Assembly (NCBI GenBank): GCA_016719815.1
Contig: JADJYK010000004.1
Span: forward strand, 186,001 to 250,000
Direction of reading: 5' to 3'
Source of the DNA: Chitinophagaceae bacterium
GTDB taxonomy: Bacteria; Bacteroidota; Bacteroidia; Chitinophagales; Chitinophagaceae
Length of the DNA: 64,000 bases
This document shows positions 9,131 to 20,060 of the stretch, in pieces (positions within the stretch are counted from its first letter, which is position 1; each line of letters begins with the position of its first letter). Below the pieces are notes generated by a model. That model saw nothing but the letters and a program-made list of their open reading frames with translations, ran no database searches and was not told the origin of the DNA. The position numbers were made by a program, and so were the translations under genes.

Positions 9131-10294
9131 ATGAATACATCAGCTAAAATTCCAGATAACTTTTCCAGGCTAAAGGTCCGGATTGCTGTATCTGTATTTT
9201 TCTTTTGCCAGGGGCTATCATTTGCCAGTTGGGCCAGCCGTATACCCGACATAAAAACATCACTGCAACTGAGTGAGGCCGGGTTGGGCAGTATATTACT
9301 GGCTTTGCCACTTGGGCAATTGATTACAATGCCTTTTAGTGGCAGGGCTGTAACCCGTTTCGGTAGCAAGAGCGTTCTTCGTATTGCAATTGTTGGGTAT
9401 GTTTTCTCCCTTACCAATATCGGGCTTGTTAATGAACCCTGGCAACTGGCCCTAGCATTATTCGCCTTCGGCATTTGCGGTAACCTGTGCAATATTTCTG
9501 TAAATACACAGGCTGTACACACAGAGGCTGTTTATGAACGGCCCATTATGGCCTCATTTCACGGTATATGGAGTACAGCAGGCTTCACAGGTGCCATGAT
9601 TGGGTCGCTGATGATGCGACTTTCTATAAAACCGTACTATCATTTCATCGGTATCGCTCTGCTAATTGTTTGTTTGATGCTGATATTTAACGGTCGCCTT
9701 TTGCTTACCCCGGTCAGCCGGGCTGCTTCATCCATCAGAAAAATTAAGTGGCCGCATGGTACTTTGTTGTTGCTGGGCGTTATTGCTTTTTGCTGTCTGA
9801 GTGCAGAGGGCTGCATGTTTGACTGGAGTGGTGTATATTTCAAAGAAGTAGTTAAGGCTGAAGGCTCTCTCATTTCCCTTGGATATGCATCGTTTATGAT
9901 AATGATGGCAACCGGACGGTTTACCGGAGATAAACTTGCACAGTATTTCGGCCGTAAAAGAATGGTTCAGCTAAGCGGACTGCTCATTTTGCAGGAATGA
10001 TGATTGCAGTCTTAATCCCATCGGTAATTACTGCCCAGCCGTTTTATGATTGTTGGCTTTGGTGTAAGCAGTATTATACCGCTGATGTATAGTACAGCCG
10101 GGAAGATTAAAGAAGTTGCAAGTGGCATTGCAATTGCCACTGTATCCGGCATTGGCTTCTTCGGGTTCCTGATGGGGCCACCGCTAATTGGTTATATAGC
10201 ACAATTAGCAGGACTGCAATACTCTTTTGCTGCTATTGCCTTTCTTGGTATTGCAATCAGCTTCTTGATTAATAAAGTGCAAGGCATAAGCTGA
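9131..10294 (+). CDS. MFS transporter, YbjJ-like (two compensating frameshifts)
   Basis: This is a 12-helix major facilitator of about 387 residues, resembling YbjJ and the fucose permease branch. The segment SFASWASRIPDIKTSLQLSE and the following GSILLALPLGQL helix are typical of that group. I start it at the ATG at 9131, not the upstream TTG at 9050, because the -7 box lies between them. As written it stops at 10000. Adding one base near the GG at 9994-9995 and removing one from the T4 run at 10042-10045 joins the last helices (FMIVGFGVSSIIPLMYS onward). It is the only plus-strand gene between the two pectin blocks and converges on the GH43 gene with no gap. It may import a monosaccharide released by the locus; the substrate cannot be read from sequence. 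Confidence 0.85.
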
Positions 10295-11218
10295 CTATAA
10301 ATTGAGCAATGGCTTCAACTCCTCTTTACTAATTTTGAAAATTGTTCCGTGCCGTATTCCTGCTGGTAATGAAATTTTATCTGAAATATCAATCCAGTTT
10401 TTTAAATCAGATGATTGTACTGCGCCATACTTATGGTCCCGGTATTTATCAAAGTAAACAATCCATGCACCATGCATGCGTAAAACAGTAGGGCCTTCAG
10501 CCCAGTAATTACCGGTGATGGGATTTGAAGCATTGCTGTATTTTTTAGTGAGTTTTTTGCTAAACGCAATCTTGATATTCTTTTGAGGTGGTGTTCGGGT
10601 CTCATCTTTTAAAAACATTATAAACCTCTTACCTTCGGGTACAATAGTTGCATCAATCACATTAAATCCTTTATCATACAGCTGTTTTGTTTTGCTGAAG
10701 ATTTTAAAATCTTTAGTGAGTACATAATACATGCGGTGATTATAACCGTTTTCTACTTTCGGATCAGCAGGGTATTTGCCAGCAATAGTTGTTGCCCAGT
10801 AAATCATGTATTGCTTCTTCTTTGCATCCTAAGAAATTTCAGGTGCCCAGCAGTTGCGTGCAGAATCTTCATGATGCATTACAGGGATATATTGCTGTTC
10901 ACTCCAGTTAATTAAATCATTGCTGCTTGCATAACCAATGCCTCGCTGGTTCCAGCTTACTGTCCATACCATGTGAAATTTATTGTCTGCACCACGGACA
11001 ATACATGGGTCACGCATTAATGAATCTTTACTAAGAACAGGCTTTAAAAAAGATTGATCATTTTTCAACGCTGTCCATTTTAATCCATCCTGACTATATG
11101 CCAAATGCAATCCATCTTTCCCATTATTTTTAAAATAAGAAAAGAGAAAAACTGAATCAGATTGTGCTATGCACCAATCCGATATGCTGAAAAAGATCAA
11201 AGCAATAATTATCCTCAT
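10295..11218 (-). CDS. GH43-like five-bladed propeller glycosidase (in-frame stop)
   Basis: This is a secreted GH43/GH32-superfamily protein of about 307 residues. It has a signal peptide (about 1-18) and propeller repeats such as GLHLAYSQDGLKWTAL, SLMRDPCIVRG, NCWAPEI and YWAEGPTVLRM. The RDP Asp and the EGP Glu fit catalytic positions of this fold. A TAG at 10829-10831 interrupts it after APEIS. Adding one T to the TTT run and removing one G, four bases apart, turns the sequence into APEIFLDAKKKQYMIYW, a normal blade transition. I therefore read it as one gene. It is the last gene of the long operon, 9 bases after the DUF4450-like gene. Alpha-arabinosidase activity is likely but unproven. 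Confidence 0.8.
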
Positions 11219-11227
11219 ATTTTTCTT

Positions 11228-14200
11228 TTATCGTATTAATGTTACACCCATCAATCCAATGATCACATCATTGGCTATTGTTTGCAATTTTAATTCTTTT
11301 ATCGCTTTTGTATTATTTAACGGCATATCTAGTACAGTGGCAGCACCCCCATCAATCATTTTACCGTTATAGGCATCTATACTATTATCCAATACTGAGG
11401 TAATCTTACCTGTTTTTAGATGAATGCGAATTGGTTTTGCAGCATCAATAGTGAAGGCATAGCCATCCTCCAAATAATCCTGCTCGATCGGCCACCATGA
11501 TTGTGGATTTTTTAATAATAAAGTATCGGCAGTATTATCTGTGTAAGAGACAATAACTGCCCCATTTACCAATCTCGATTGCATGGGGTTAGTAGAACCT
11601 GCCATCAATAAATAAATGTGTGATGCTTTTCCCGTTAAAGGAACGGTAGCTTCCTTCGGATAATTATCCCATTGGGAAGTAAATAATATGTTTGATTGTA
11701 AGGTGTCGGATGGTATAGAGAAAGAAATCCCCTGTGGCAATGTGATTTTATTTTCACTTCCGGCCAATGCTCTTAATCCTTTATCATTAATGTCAGCTTT
11801 TTTTACCGGGTGTGTCCAATCGCCGATTCCATGAACAGGCAATTGCAATGTAGAAACTGTTGGTCGTGGTGACAAGTATTTGTTCTTAAAAATATTAGTC
11901 ACTTTATCATTGAAGAATTTTGCTAAATCTAATGACTGTGCATTGTTAACTGGATTAATAACATTCCAGTTAGTGACTACTTGGTGTGCAGCAAAGTTTT
12001 GACCTGAGAAGCTAATCTTATTAGTTCCAGGAATGACAAACTCTTCGCCGATATTGAACTGCGTATAAATTGTGTTAGGTTCCAATTCCAGTGGTCTTAC
12101 AAATGCATGAGAGCCGGGATTTACGACAAGATTTCCAGTCTGCATAATGCTGGTATTATTAATGACTGTAAACTGCAAATTATTTTTATGTTGTGTAAAT
12201 GAAGCAAAAATCTCGACCGCATCTTTTACAACAATATCCAAAGGCTCCCACCAGGTAAAATCATTTTGCTTTAATTGCACGAATACAGTGTAATTCCCTT
12301 TTGCCGTGGCTATAACAGCAACTAACCTATTTGCATTCTTTTGAATGCTTCCAAGAATCTGTTGCGGGTCTTTTATGTCAAGCACTGAAGCTCCGGGAAA
12401 CTGAATATTCAGTTTATCTGCATTTACATATTTCTCCTGTTTGCCAACAGCCGTAGCTTTTTGCCTGTCCAAACTATTTTGACCACATACTTTGATTGTG
12501 CTGCTGCATTTATTTCAATAAGCGGCATACCAATAGCGTCTGCTACATTCTCCCAATTTGTTTTCTTCCCGTTCACTAATATGTGTTGAATAGCCGAGCC
12601 ATTAGCTTTTAACAATAATTTCAATTGCATCTTTTTGGGAAATGCGGGTACGATAGAATAAGTGTCTTCTTTATTATTTCTTTTAAAATCAATACTTATA
12701 TCTGGCAGCGTAATAGCAGCATTATTCCAATACGAAGGAAAGCCCGGCTTAACTACCAATTCATTTTTTATACCATTGGGTTGAATCCCAAATAAACCCT
12801 CCACCAGACTCCTGGCTGTCATAGCAACTGGGTCTGCAAAATCCCTGTACGCTTCGCCCCTGGCAGCATCATAAAAAGATATTTGTCCGATGTTGCCTGC
12901 ACTTCCACCGAGATACATCGTAGATAATAATTCACTTTTAAATAAATTAAATCCTTTTTCATTTCGCCCTGCCTGCCAATTGGCTAATGCAGTATGCATT
13001 ACTTCGCCAGTAGCAACATTATTAAGGCTCCAGTCGTACGGCATCCATTTAGTGGTGCTAATATTGCTGTAGCCTTCCTCCAGCCCTTTTGCCCTTACGG
13101 GAATATGCGGAATATTGCTATCAATATATTTCATGGACTGATATGCCTGAAAAGGATTGGGCACATCGCTATCGAGACTATGATACAATGTCCATACTGC
13201 GGCATTGGGATGCACTAACTTATTGCCGAGTAAATCCTTAAACTCAGCATAACTACCTGCTGAGGGTATCCACAACGTAGTATTGATAGCATTTAATATT
13301 TTTGCAGCCTCTGCTTCAAACTCCGTTGGGTCTTCGCCAATCAACTTTGCAATGATGGCTACTTCTTTATTAGCATAATAATTATATGCAGAAGAATGTG
13401 TAACACTCCCGCCACTGTATTGCAATGCATCGCTGGCCCAGATAGCTGCATACGCATCGTACAACCCATCATTATCACTATCAAAATTTCTTTTTTCCCA
13501 GGCGAGGTGACGGGTAATAACCGGCCACATTTCTTTTGCAAAAGCAAGGTCACCTGTCCATTTTAAATGACGCAGCAAGGCATCAATATAAACAAGGTTC
13601 ATATCATAATGGTGGGGACGAAAATCACCATTGGGATTACGGCAAATGTAACCGCTACTGAAAACAGAAGTTCCCATTTTTTCTAGTGACCTTGCTAAAT
13701 TCAACGCTGTATCCATCACCACAGGGCCTGTTAGCGGACTAGTTACCTGAGATAAGGAATAAGCTTTGAAATGCGTTTTCGCCCTGTCGTGCCAACTCAA
13801 TACATCTCCCATGTAAGGCCCCCGCCATCCATTTAACCGCATACGCCAGCCAATAGAGCCATGCAAAAAAGTTGGGTTCTCCCAATTAGCATCAGCAGTA
13901 ATACCCAATACAGCACCCAGTGTATTGATGTATTTATCAGGTGTAACCACTTTAATTCTATCAGCTATTTTTTTTCTTGCAGTTTCTGCCTCATTAAATA
14001 TTTTTACTGCCTGGCTATAGATTAATGATTTATTACTATCCTGTTTTTGCAAAGCAAAATAATACGGCTCATTTGGGTTGATGTTCATGCTTCCGGTAAT
14101 AACAGAAGTCTTACTTTGCTTAGACAAGAATAATTCAGTGGGTGAATTTTGTTGTGCCGCATCTGCGATGTGTAATTGCATTGCTGGTGGGACAAACCCA

Positions 14201-14907
14201 ACAATCTGGGATTCTTTACCAATCTTAACCGCCTTGACTGTGTCGCCTGCAAAAGTTCTATTTACATAAGGATCCCATTCTGTAACCAATCCTGTTCCAT
14301 ATTTCAGCAAGAAATTATTGGTAGTAATCAAATAACTATTATCAACACAATATTCCGGTTTTAAATAAAAACTACTTTCCGGATCTGGCCCCATATCCCC
14401 ATCCCGGCTGAATTTTTTTCCTGAGGCTCCGCCATAAGCCCATATCAAGTTAATGTTAGCCGGTACGTTTTCACCTTGCACTCTGATAATAACTCCCTCA
14501 GCATTTCCCATTGCCAGAATAACAAGATACAGCTTTCCCTTGCCCAGTATCTTGTCTTCGATGGTGTACAACATACTGCCGGGTCTGTAAGTAGCTTTTA
14601 TAGTATCGGCTGTTATCAGCCATTTGCTTGTTTCGCCATTATCCAATCCAAATTTTATATTACCGCCCATGCCTGGCATATACAAAGCAAATTCTGGCAA
14701 ATCACCTGCCTCTGCTCGGAAGGCCGAGTTGGTACCATATATGGCTCTTGTAAAACGCCGGTTGCCGTTTTTTATAACAAAATCTGTTCCTTCCGGATGA
14801 TAACGGATTTCACTTTAAAAGCTATGCCATAGTTGCAGAGTTTGTTGCGCAACAACGTTGCTCAACAAAAAAATGACAATAAAAGATATTAGCAGTAATT
14901 GCTTCAT
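11228..14907 (-). CDS. DUF4450-like large secreted protein with (alpha/alpha)6 toroid (stop plus frameshift)
   Basis: This is a secreted protein of about 1226 residues that I match to the DUF4450 group of Bacteroidota glycan loci. The signal peptide starts at the ATG at 14907. The N-terminal beta domain has RRFTRAIYGTNSAFR and PEFALYMPGMGGNIKFG. The central six-hairpin domain has RNPNGDFRPHHYDMNLVY, TGDLAFAKEMWPVITRHLAW and KRNFDSDNDGLYDAYAAIWA. A C-terminal beta region follows. A TAA at 14815-14817 replaces a probable Lys (T4A3 for T3A4). A one-base deletion in the T5 run at 12458-12462 splits the C-terminal third. Its start overlaps the upstream gene as TAATG. The toroid resembles glycosidases that act on uronic or branched ends, but its activity is unknown to me. 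Confidence 0.78.
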
Positions 14908-17033
14908 TAAAACATTTTCATTAAACCTTCCCATTTTACATTCCATGTTTTTGGAAAACCAATGTTGATTGATTTATCTGCATCGGCTCCTGTACACATT
15001 AGTGCTACTGCATTTAATACACCTCCATTTCCGGGAAGATAAATCGTTAAACGTTCGTCCTGGAAATTATGTCCGTTGATTAAATAAGTATTTGTGCGAA
15101 TGGGCATGAGCAATGCATGAACAGCTTTTTCAGGCAAGTGCAATCTTGCTGCTGTCATTGCAACTAATGGAAAATCCCAACCCCACGTATCGTTCCATTT
15201 CCAAACTTTCCACACGGTATCTAATGTGTGTTTCATAACAGTTGTATCCAATCCATGCACTGCGGGCAACGAACTGTAAGCACCAAGAACAGCAGGATGA
15301 TCTGTTAAATATCTTGAATCAGGCTCGTAACAATCAGGTGTACTTTCTGTAGCCAGATATACACCATTTTTTTGCGGCATCGGAGCCAAGTTATTAATAA
15401 TTGTTTGCCATTTTTCATTGGTCTCTAACCCCAAACGTTTGCGCCACTCCTGTGCTTTTTGCAATGCCCAACTCCAGTAGGCAAGTTCGTAAGTTGGGTT
15501 AAATGTTTCAACTGCATTAAAACATTCCTGGGCAGGTATCAATCCCTTACCAAGATTGTATTTTTTTGTTGCTGCATTATATGTTGGAAACGATGCTATG
15601 AAATCGGCTGTTGCAAACAATAAATCTTTGTACTTGTTTAGTGTTTGTTTATTGGGATTGATGCGATACAGCATTTCGGCCATGTAAATAAAATGTGGTT
15701 GTTGCCAAATGAGAAATGCACCTACTGATGATGGTGCTTCATCGCCATTATTATCAGTCATTTTTTGCCAGCGTAAACCATCAAAGCCTTGACGCTTTGC
15801 TATCAACATTGCCTTTTCTGCAACAGTAAAATACCAATCAAGACTTTTTTCCATTAACTCTGGTCGGCCCCACTGTGCAAAATGAACCGCATGCCACCAA
15901 TGCATTTCCAAATGCGGTTTACCATACCAACTGTTATACGTTAACCCGGTTTCCTGCGGAGGATATGCAGATGCACAATTTATTTTTGTAAGGTATTGCG
16001 ATAAAATTGTTCTGCGTTCAATTTCAAAAGCCCGGGGGTCTTTTGTTAGAGAGAAATCAACAGCACCGCCGCTGAGCCAGAATTTTTTCCATTGAGATTT
16101 ACTGTTACTACTTATGGCATTATAGCCGGGAAGTGTTTTCATCTTTTCTTGTGAAGTAAATTCGCAGGTAAATTCATACACTTTATTTTTAACAAGCTGT
16201 GGAGTTAATAAAAAATAATGCCTACCCATTTCTTTCATTAACGATTGAGCTGACCACGAAGCATTTACTTCATACCTGGTTGTATCTAACACTCTGCTGA
16301 TAGAAACACTTTTATTCCCTTTTTTAATTATGGAAGAATGTGCCTGCTCATTGCTCCAACTATTTCCAACATCTTTCCATTGTCCGTTTGGGTAAGGAAA
16401 CCGTACTCTGATACTGATTCTTTTTTCGTTTAGCAAAGCTGATTCAATCCTGAAAGAAAGAATATCTTCCTGCTGATGACAAACTGTTTTAACCTTTACC
16501 GGAATACCTTCCACCGTAAATGAACTGCTGATGATCCCCGACCATAAATCCAATTGCTGGTTGATGTTTTGAATATCGTTGACTGTTGCCAGTGCACCAT
16601 CTTTCTTCGTTATTTCCAAACCTATATTTCCCAATTGCAAACGATGCGGATTGACACGGAAATATTCAACTGCCTTTTTTGATTCAGGTTCTTTGCCCTG
16701 TACAGTATAAGTAATCTTTCGTCCTTCTAAGTCATATATTTTTTGGGCTTGTTCAATTTTCAAATTTTCTGTATTGGAAAAACTATGCCAGCCCCAAACA
16801 GATTGTGTCCCCAACGGAACGCCGTTTGCATAAGCATCAGGAAAACTCTGCATACCTGTTGCATCAACGGTATAAGCAAAATTTCCATTGCCAACAGTTA
16901 ATGATGAAAGTGAATCAATTTTATTCACTTTTACATTGTGGCGTTTTACAACTGCTTCACGGTTGATTGATTGTGAAGTTGCCACGAAGGCATTAATAAC
17001 ACAGAGGAGAAAAGAGATATACTTTAGTTTCAT
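14907..17033 (-). CDS. Secreted GH65/GH95-like (alpha/alpha)6 toroid protein
   Basis: This is an intact protein of about 708 residues. It has a signal peptide (MKLKYISFLLCVINAFVA), an N-terminal beta-sandwich with LSSLTVGNGNFAYTVDATG, and a helical toroid with EMHWWHAVHFAQWGRPELME, AFLIWQQPHFIYMAEML, TYELAYWSWALQKAQEW and YEPDSRYLTDHPAVLGAY. The N-terminal motif is like that of GH65-type proteins, but I see no clear phosphorylase signature, so I leave the activity open. An upstream ATG at 17063 is possible, but 17033 gives the better signal peptide. Part of the signal peptide coding sequence is the left arm of a degenerate inverted repeat (16979-16992). It is coupled to the DUF4450-like gene by a one-base overlap and may act on the same substrate. 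Confidence 0.75.
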   Translation of the reverse strand: MKLKYISFLLCVINAFVATSQSINREAVVKRHNVKVNKIDSLSSLTVGNGNFAYTVDATGMQSFPDAYANGVPLGTQSVWGWHSFSNTENLKIEQAQKIYDLEGRKITYTVQGKEPESKKAVEYFRVNPHRLQLGNIGLEITKKDGALATVNDIQNINQQLDLWSGIISSSFTVEGIPVKVKTVCHQQEDILSFRIESALLNEKRISIRVRFPYPNGQWKDVGNSWSNEQAHSSIIKKGNKSVSISRVLDTTRYEVNASWSAQSLMKEMGRHYFLLTPQLVKNKVYEFTCEFTSQEKMKTLPGYNAISSNSKSQWKKFWLSGGAVDFSLTKDPRAFEIERRTILSQYLTKINCASAYPPQETGLTYNSWYGKPHLEMHWWHAVHFAQWGRPELMEKSLDWYFTVAEKAMLIAKRQGFDGLRWQKMTDNNGDEAPSSVGAFLIWQQPHFIYMAEMLYRINPNKQTLNKYKDLLFATADFIASFPTYNAATKKYNLGKGLIPAQECFNAVETFNPTYELAYWSWALQKAQEWRKRLGLETNEKWQTIINNLAPMPQKNGVYLATESTPDCYEPDSRYLTDHPAVLGAYSSLPAVHGLDTTVMKHTLDTVWKVWKWNDTWGWDFPLVAMTAARLHLPEKAVHALLMPIRTNTYLINGHNFQDERLTIYLPGNGGVLNAVALMCTGADADKSINIGFPKTWNVKWEGLMKMF

Positions 17034-17119
17034 TGTCATTTGCTTTATTGTCACTGACCACACTGAACAACAGAAATTAAATCCGCTTTTTCATTCATGT
17101 TTCTGTGCCTCTGTGGCAA
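16979..17119. repeat. Inverted-repeat element between GH2 and GH65-like genes
   Basis: TTGCCACGAAGGCA at 16979-16992 faces its near reverse complement at 17106-17119 (12 of 14 identical). The outer arms resemble the GCCACGAA arms around the GxxExxY gene. The right arm lies right after the GH2 stop, and the left arm is inside the next gene's signal peptide. The roughly 110-base spacer has no long ORF of its own. Confidence 0.5.
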
Positions 17120-17123
17120 AGCA

Positions 17124-19981
17124 TCAGAAAACATTATCAATTGCCGGTCTGCTGTAATTTTCTTTTGTATCAGTTGTTTTTGGCAAACCAAAATAAAAAT
17201 GCAAAGTTCTTTTTTTACTGCCACTAACATGATTCAGTTCACTCATTGGCCCATACACTCTTGTATTGGTAGTTAACCCTGTTGCCAGTTTAGTTCCTAT
17301 TGGCGGAATACAATCTAAGAAAGAAATATTACCCAAAGGAATTTCAGGATGTGGTTTTGCAGCTGCACTCAACGCATAAAAATCAAACAAACGAACAAAC
17401 AATCCATTATCAGGCGAGGCTATGTATAACTTACCTTCCACTGTACTTAACTCCATCCATGTAACATCACCATAATAACCTTTAAACTCAGGGTATACTG
17501 CCGGTGAATAACCGGTATGTGTATTATTGTAAACATTTTGCCAAACATTAACCGGTGTACCTGTCATACGGTTTTTCCACTGGCGGGATGGGCCTTTACC
17601 CAACCATCTTGCGCCTAAAACATAATTTTCAGGATAGTTAAAACTGATTCCGGCAAAAGGCAAGTCACCGCTTACACTGTATTCATATTCCATCGTTGTC
17701 CATCCACTGCTGTTGATTTTCCATTTTACCATTTTTAAATCACCACTGTAGGTGAACTCAACAACAGCATCATTGCCCTCCTTATACGATTTGGAAGAAA
17801 CCACCGAAGCAGTGCCTTTAACAAGCACCGGTCCATTGTTAAACGACAGTATATAATCATTTGCAGTATTTCTTGTTGTAACCAGGTTACCTGTTTTTCT
17901 ATCAAGCAGTACACTCACTTCTCCTCCGGTAATTGTATAAACCGTATCTGTTTCTTTGATAGTAGTTTCATTATCTTTTGTTGTCACAAAATTTTGCAGT
18001 TGGCCCTGTTTGGATTTTATTTCACCTGTCCATTTGTATAACTCTTTGCCTAAAGGGTCTTTTGCCACTATCACTAAAGCATCATAATTTTTATAATCTG
18101 CAGGCAATTGAAATTGCATTGTGCCTTGTTGCGTGGGTGCAATATTTGGCGCCTCAACAGTTCCTTTTTGTTTTACCACATAACCATCAAAGCGGTCGAA
18201 TGGTTTACTGAAATCAACCAACGCCCAATAAAATGTACATTGATTGGTATTGGTAAAATGATAACGATTATCAACAGCAATACTTCCATCAAAATCAGCC
18301 GGAAGCTGTGCAGGCAACTTTACTTGTATAGGTGAAAATATTTCACGCAATGCATAAAAGCTACCTTCTTTTTCTCTGTGCGGACCAAGAATACCATCAT
18401 TAGCATTCAACCCGTTTGCATCCAGAACATTATTTAAATCGGTACGTACCACAGCTTCATCCACCATGGCCCAGATAAATACACCACCGCTTTTTTGCGA
18501 TTTCCAATGCAGGTTCCAGAAATCCTCCATTGCTGCACCTGCACCGCCATCATCCTGTGCATGCAGCATTTCAGTTGGCATGTAAATAAGCGAATCATTC
18601 AGAATTTTTTGTGTGCTGTAATAATCTTCGTAATGATTACAATCAATTCCATTAAACTGATTACTGGGACGATGGTGAGGATGTATAACAGGACGTTTTT
18701 GAAAATCCCATTTTACAAAATCATCATCCAGCTCTTTGTTGGTACCGCCTTCGTTTCAATTATCCCAGAATATAATTGATGGATGATTCAAATCCCGTAA
18801 CACCAATTCTTTTACCAAAGGTTCACCTGCTTTAGCTGAATAAAATTTTTGCCAGCCAGCTAACTCATTCAACACATTACTATCGCAAAGCTGCAAAAAA
18901 TATTTATCAGGAGGATAATGACTGCAACGCACTGCATTCATGTTCATTTCTTTCAGCAACAGTGCATCCTGCAGCTCCTGTTGTTTGCTTAGACTTCTTG
19001 CAGTTTCGGGCCACCAGCAATGGCGGTTCACTCCTTTAAACTTCACCTGTGTGCCATTAACATAAACCCCTTGCCCGTATTTTATTTCAATTGTGCGGAA
19101 ACCGAACTTCTCATTCAGTTCATACAATTTCTTTCCGGTTACATCCTGCAATACGACTGATGCAGTATAAAGATTTGGAGATTCTGAAGTCCATGTTTTT
19201 ATATTAGCAATGGCTGTATTTACAATTATATTCTCTGCATTTTTATCTACCGGAACTTTAATAGTGCCGACGAATTTTTTATTGGCATCTGTAATTGTAG
19301 TTACAACAGTTGCACTCGCCGATATGTTTTTTGTCCAAATCTGCATGGCAAATTTTCCATCTGCTTTTGCATCTATTCCTACATAATCTATATATGCCTT
19401 TGGCATTGCTTCTAAAAACACCGGACGAAAGATGCCGCCGAAAACCCAATAGTCTGCAAGGCGTTCTGCATTATTTACACTGGCATCGCTGCTCATTTTA
19501 CTTACTGTAACTTCCAGTGTATTGGATTTATCATAATTCAATAAAGAAGATACATCATATTTGAAACGATAGAAAGCACCCCTATGCACATCGCCGGCTC
19601 TTTGCCGTTAATTTTCACTTCAGTATCGGTCATACTTCCATCAAACACAATGTTCACTACTTTTCCTTTCCACACAGCGGGCACTTTGAACTGGTATTTG
19701 TACATTCCTTTCTCATCATAAAACCTTGCATTCTTTCCATTGGTTTTATAATCCCGGCCATAATTATAATTTCCAAAGCCCTGTTGCTCCCAGCAGCTCG
19801 GTACTTGTATTTTTTTCCACTCTCCGCTATTGCGGCCTGCGGTGCAAAAGAAATCCCATTGCACAGTATGTGCGGCATCTGTTCCCGACAAATACTGTAA
19901 TTGTTTCTGTTGCGCCTGGAGAAAAGTTATAACTAATAAGTTAAAAGCTATAAGTAACCCAACTTTGTAAATCTTATCCAT
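17124..19981 (-). CDS. GH2 beta-galactosidase-like enzyme (frameshift plus in-frame TGA)
   Basis: This is a LacZ-type GH2 enzyme of about 952 residues. It has a signal peptide (about 1-23), a sugar-binding jelly roll with VPSCWEQQGFGNYNYGRDY, the TIM-barrel entry FKGVNRHCWWPETARS, SHYPPDKYF, and a C-terminal Bgal small-chain-like domain with GLTTNTRVYGPMSELN. The acid/base region reads IIFWDN, stop, NEGGTN. A TGA at 18756-18758 stands where family members have Gly (GGA), explained by TT to T plus G to GG. The likely nucleophile is Glu in MPTEMLHAQDD. A missing base near 19591-19601 splits the jelly roll. Galactan or arabinogalactan side chains are the likely substrate. It follows GH115 by 79 bases. 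Confidence 0.87.
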
Positions 19982-20060
19982 TTTATATTTATTATTTTGT
20001 TATCAATTTTTATACTACTATTTTTTGGGGTTGCGTTGCACACTTCATCGTTTGATAATT

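Noticed and set aside
9046..9522. 158-residue minus-strand ORF over the MFS gene
   Set aside because: It is a shadow of a clearly coding transmembrane protein.
18756..18758. UGA read as glycine, as in code 25
   Set aside because: The TGA stands at a Gly position, but many real genes in the window end in TGA, other in-frame stops are TAA or TAG, and the site is explained by run-length changes.
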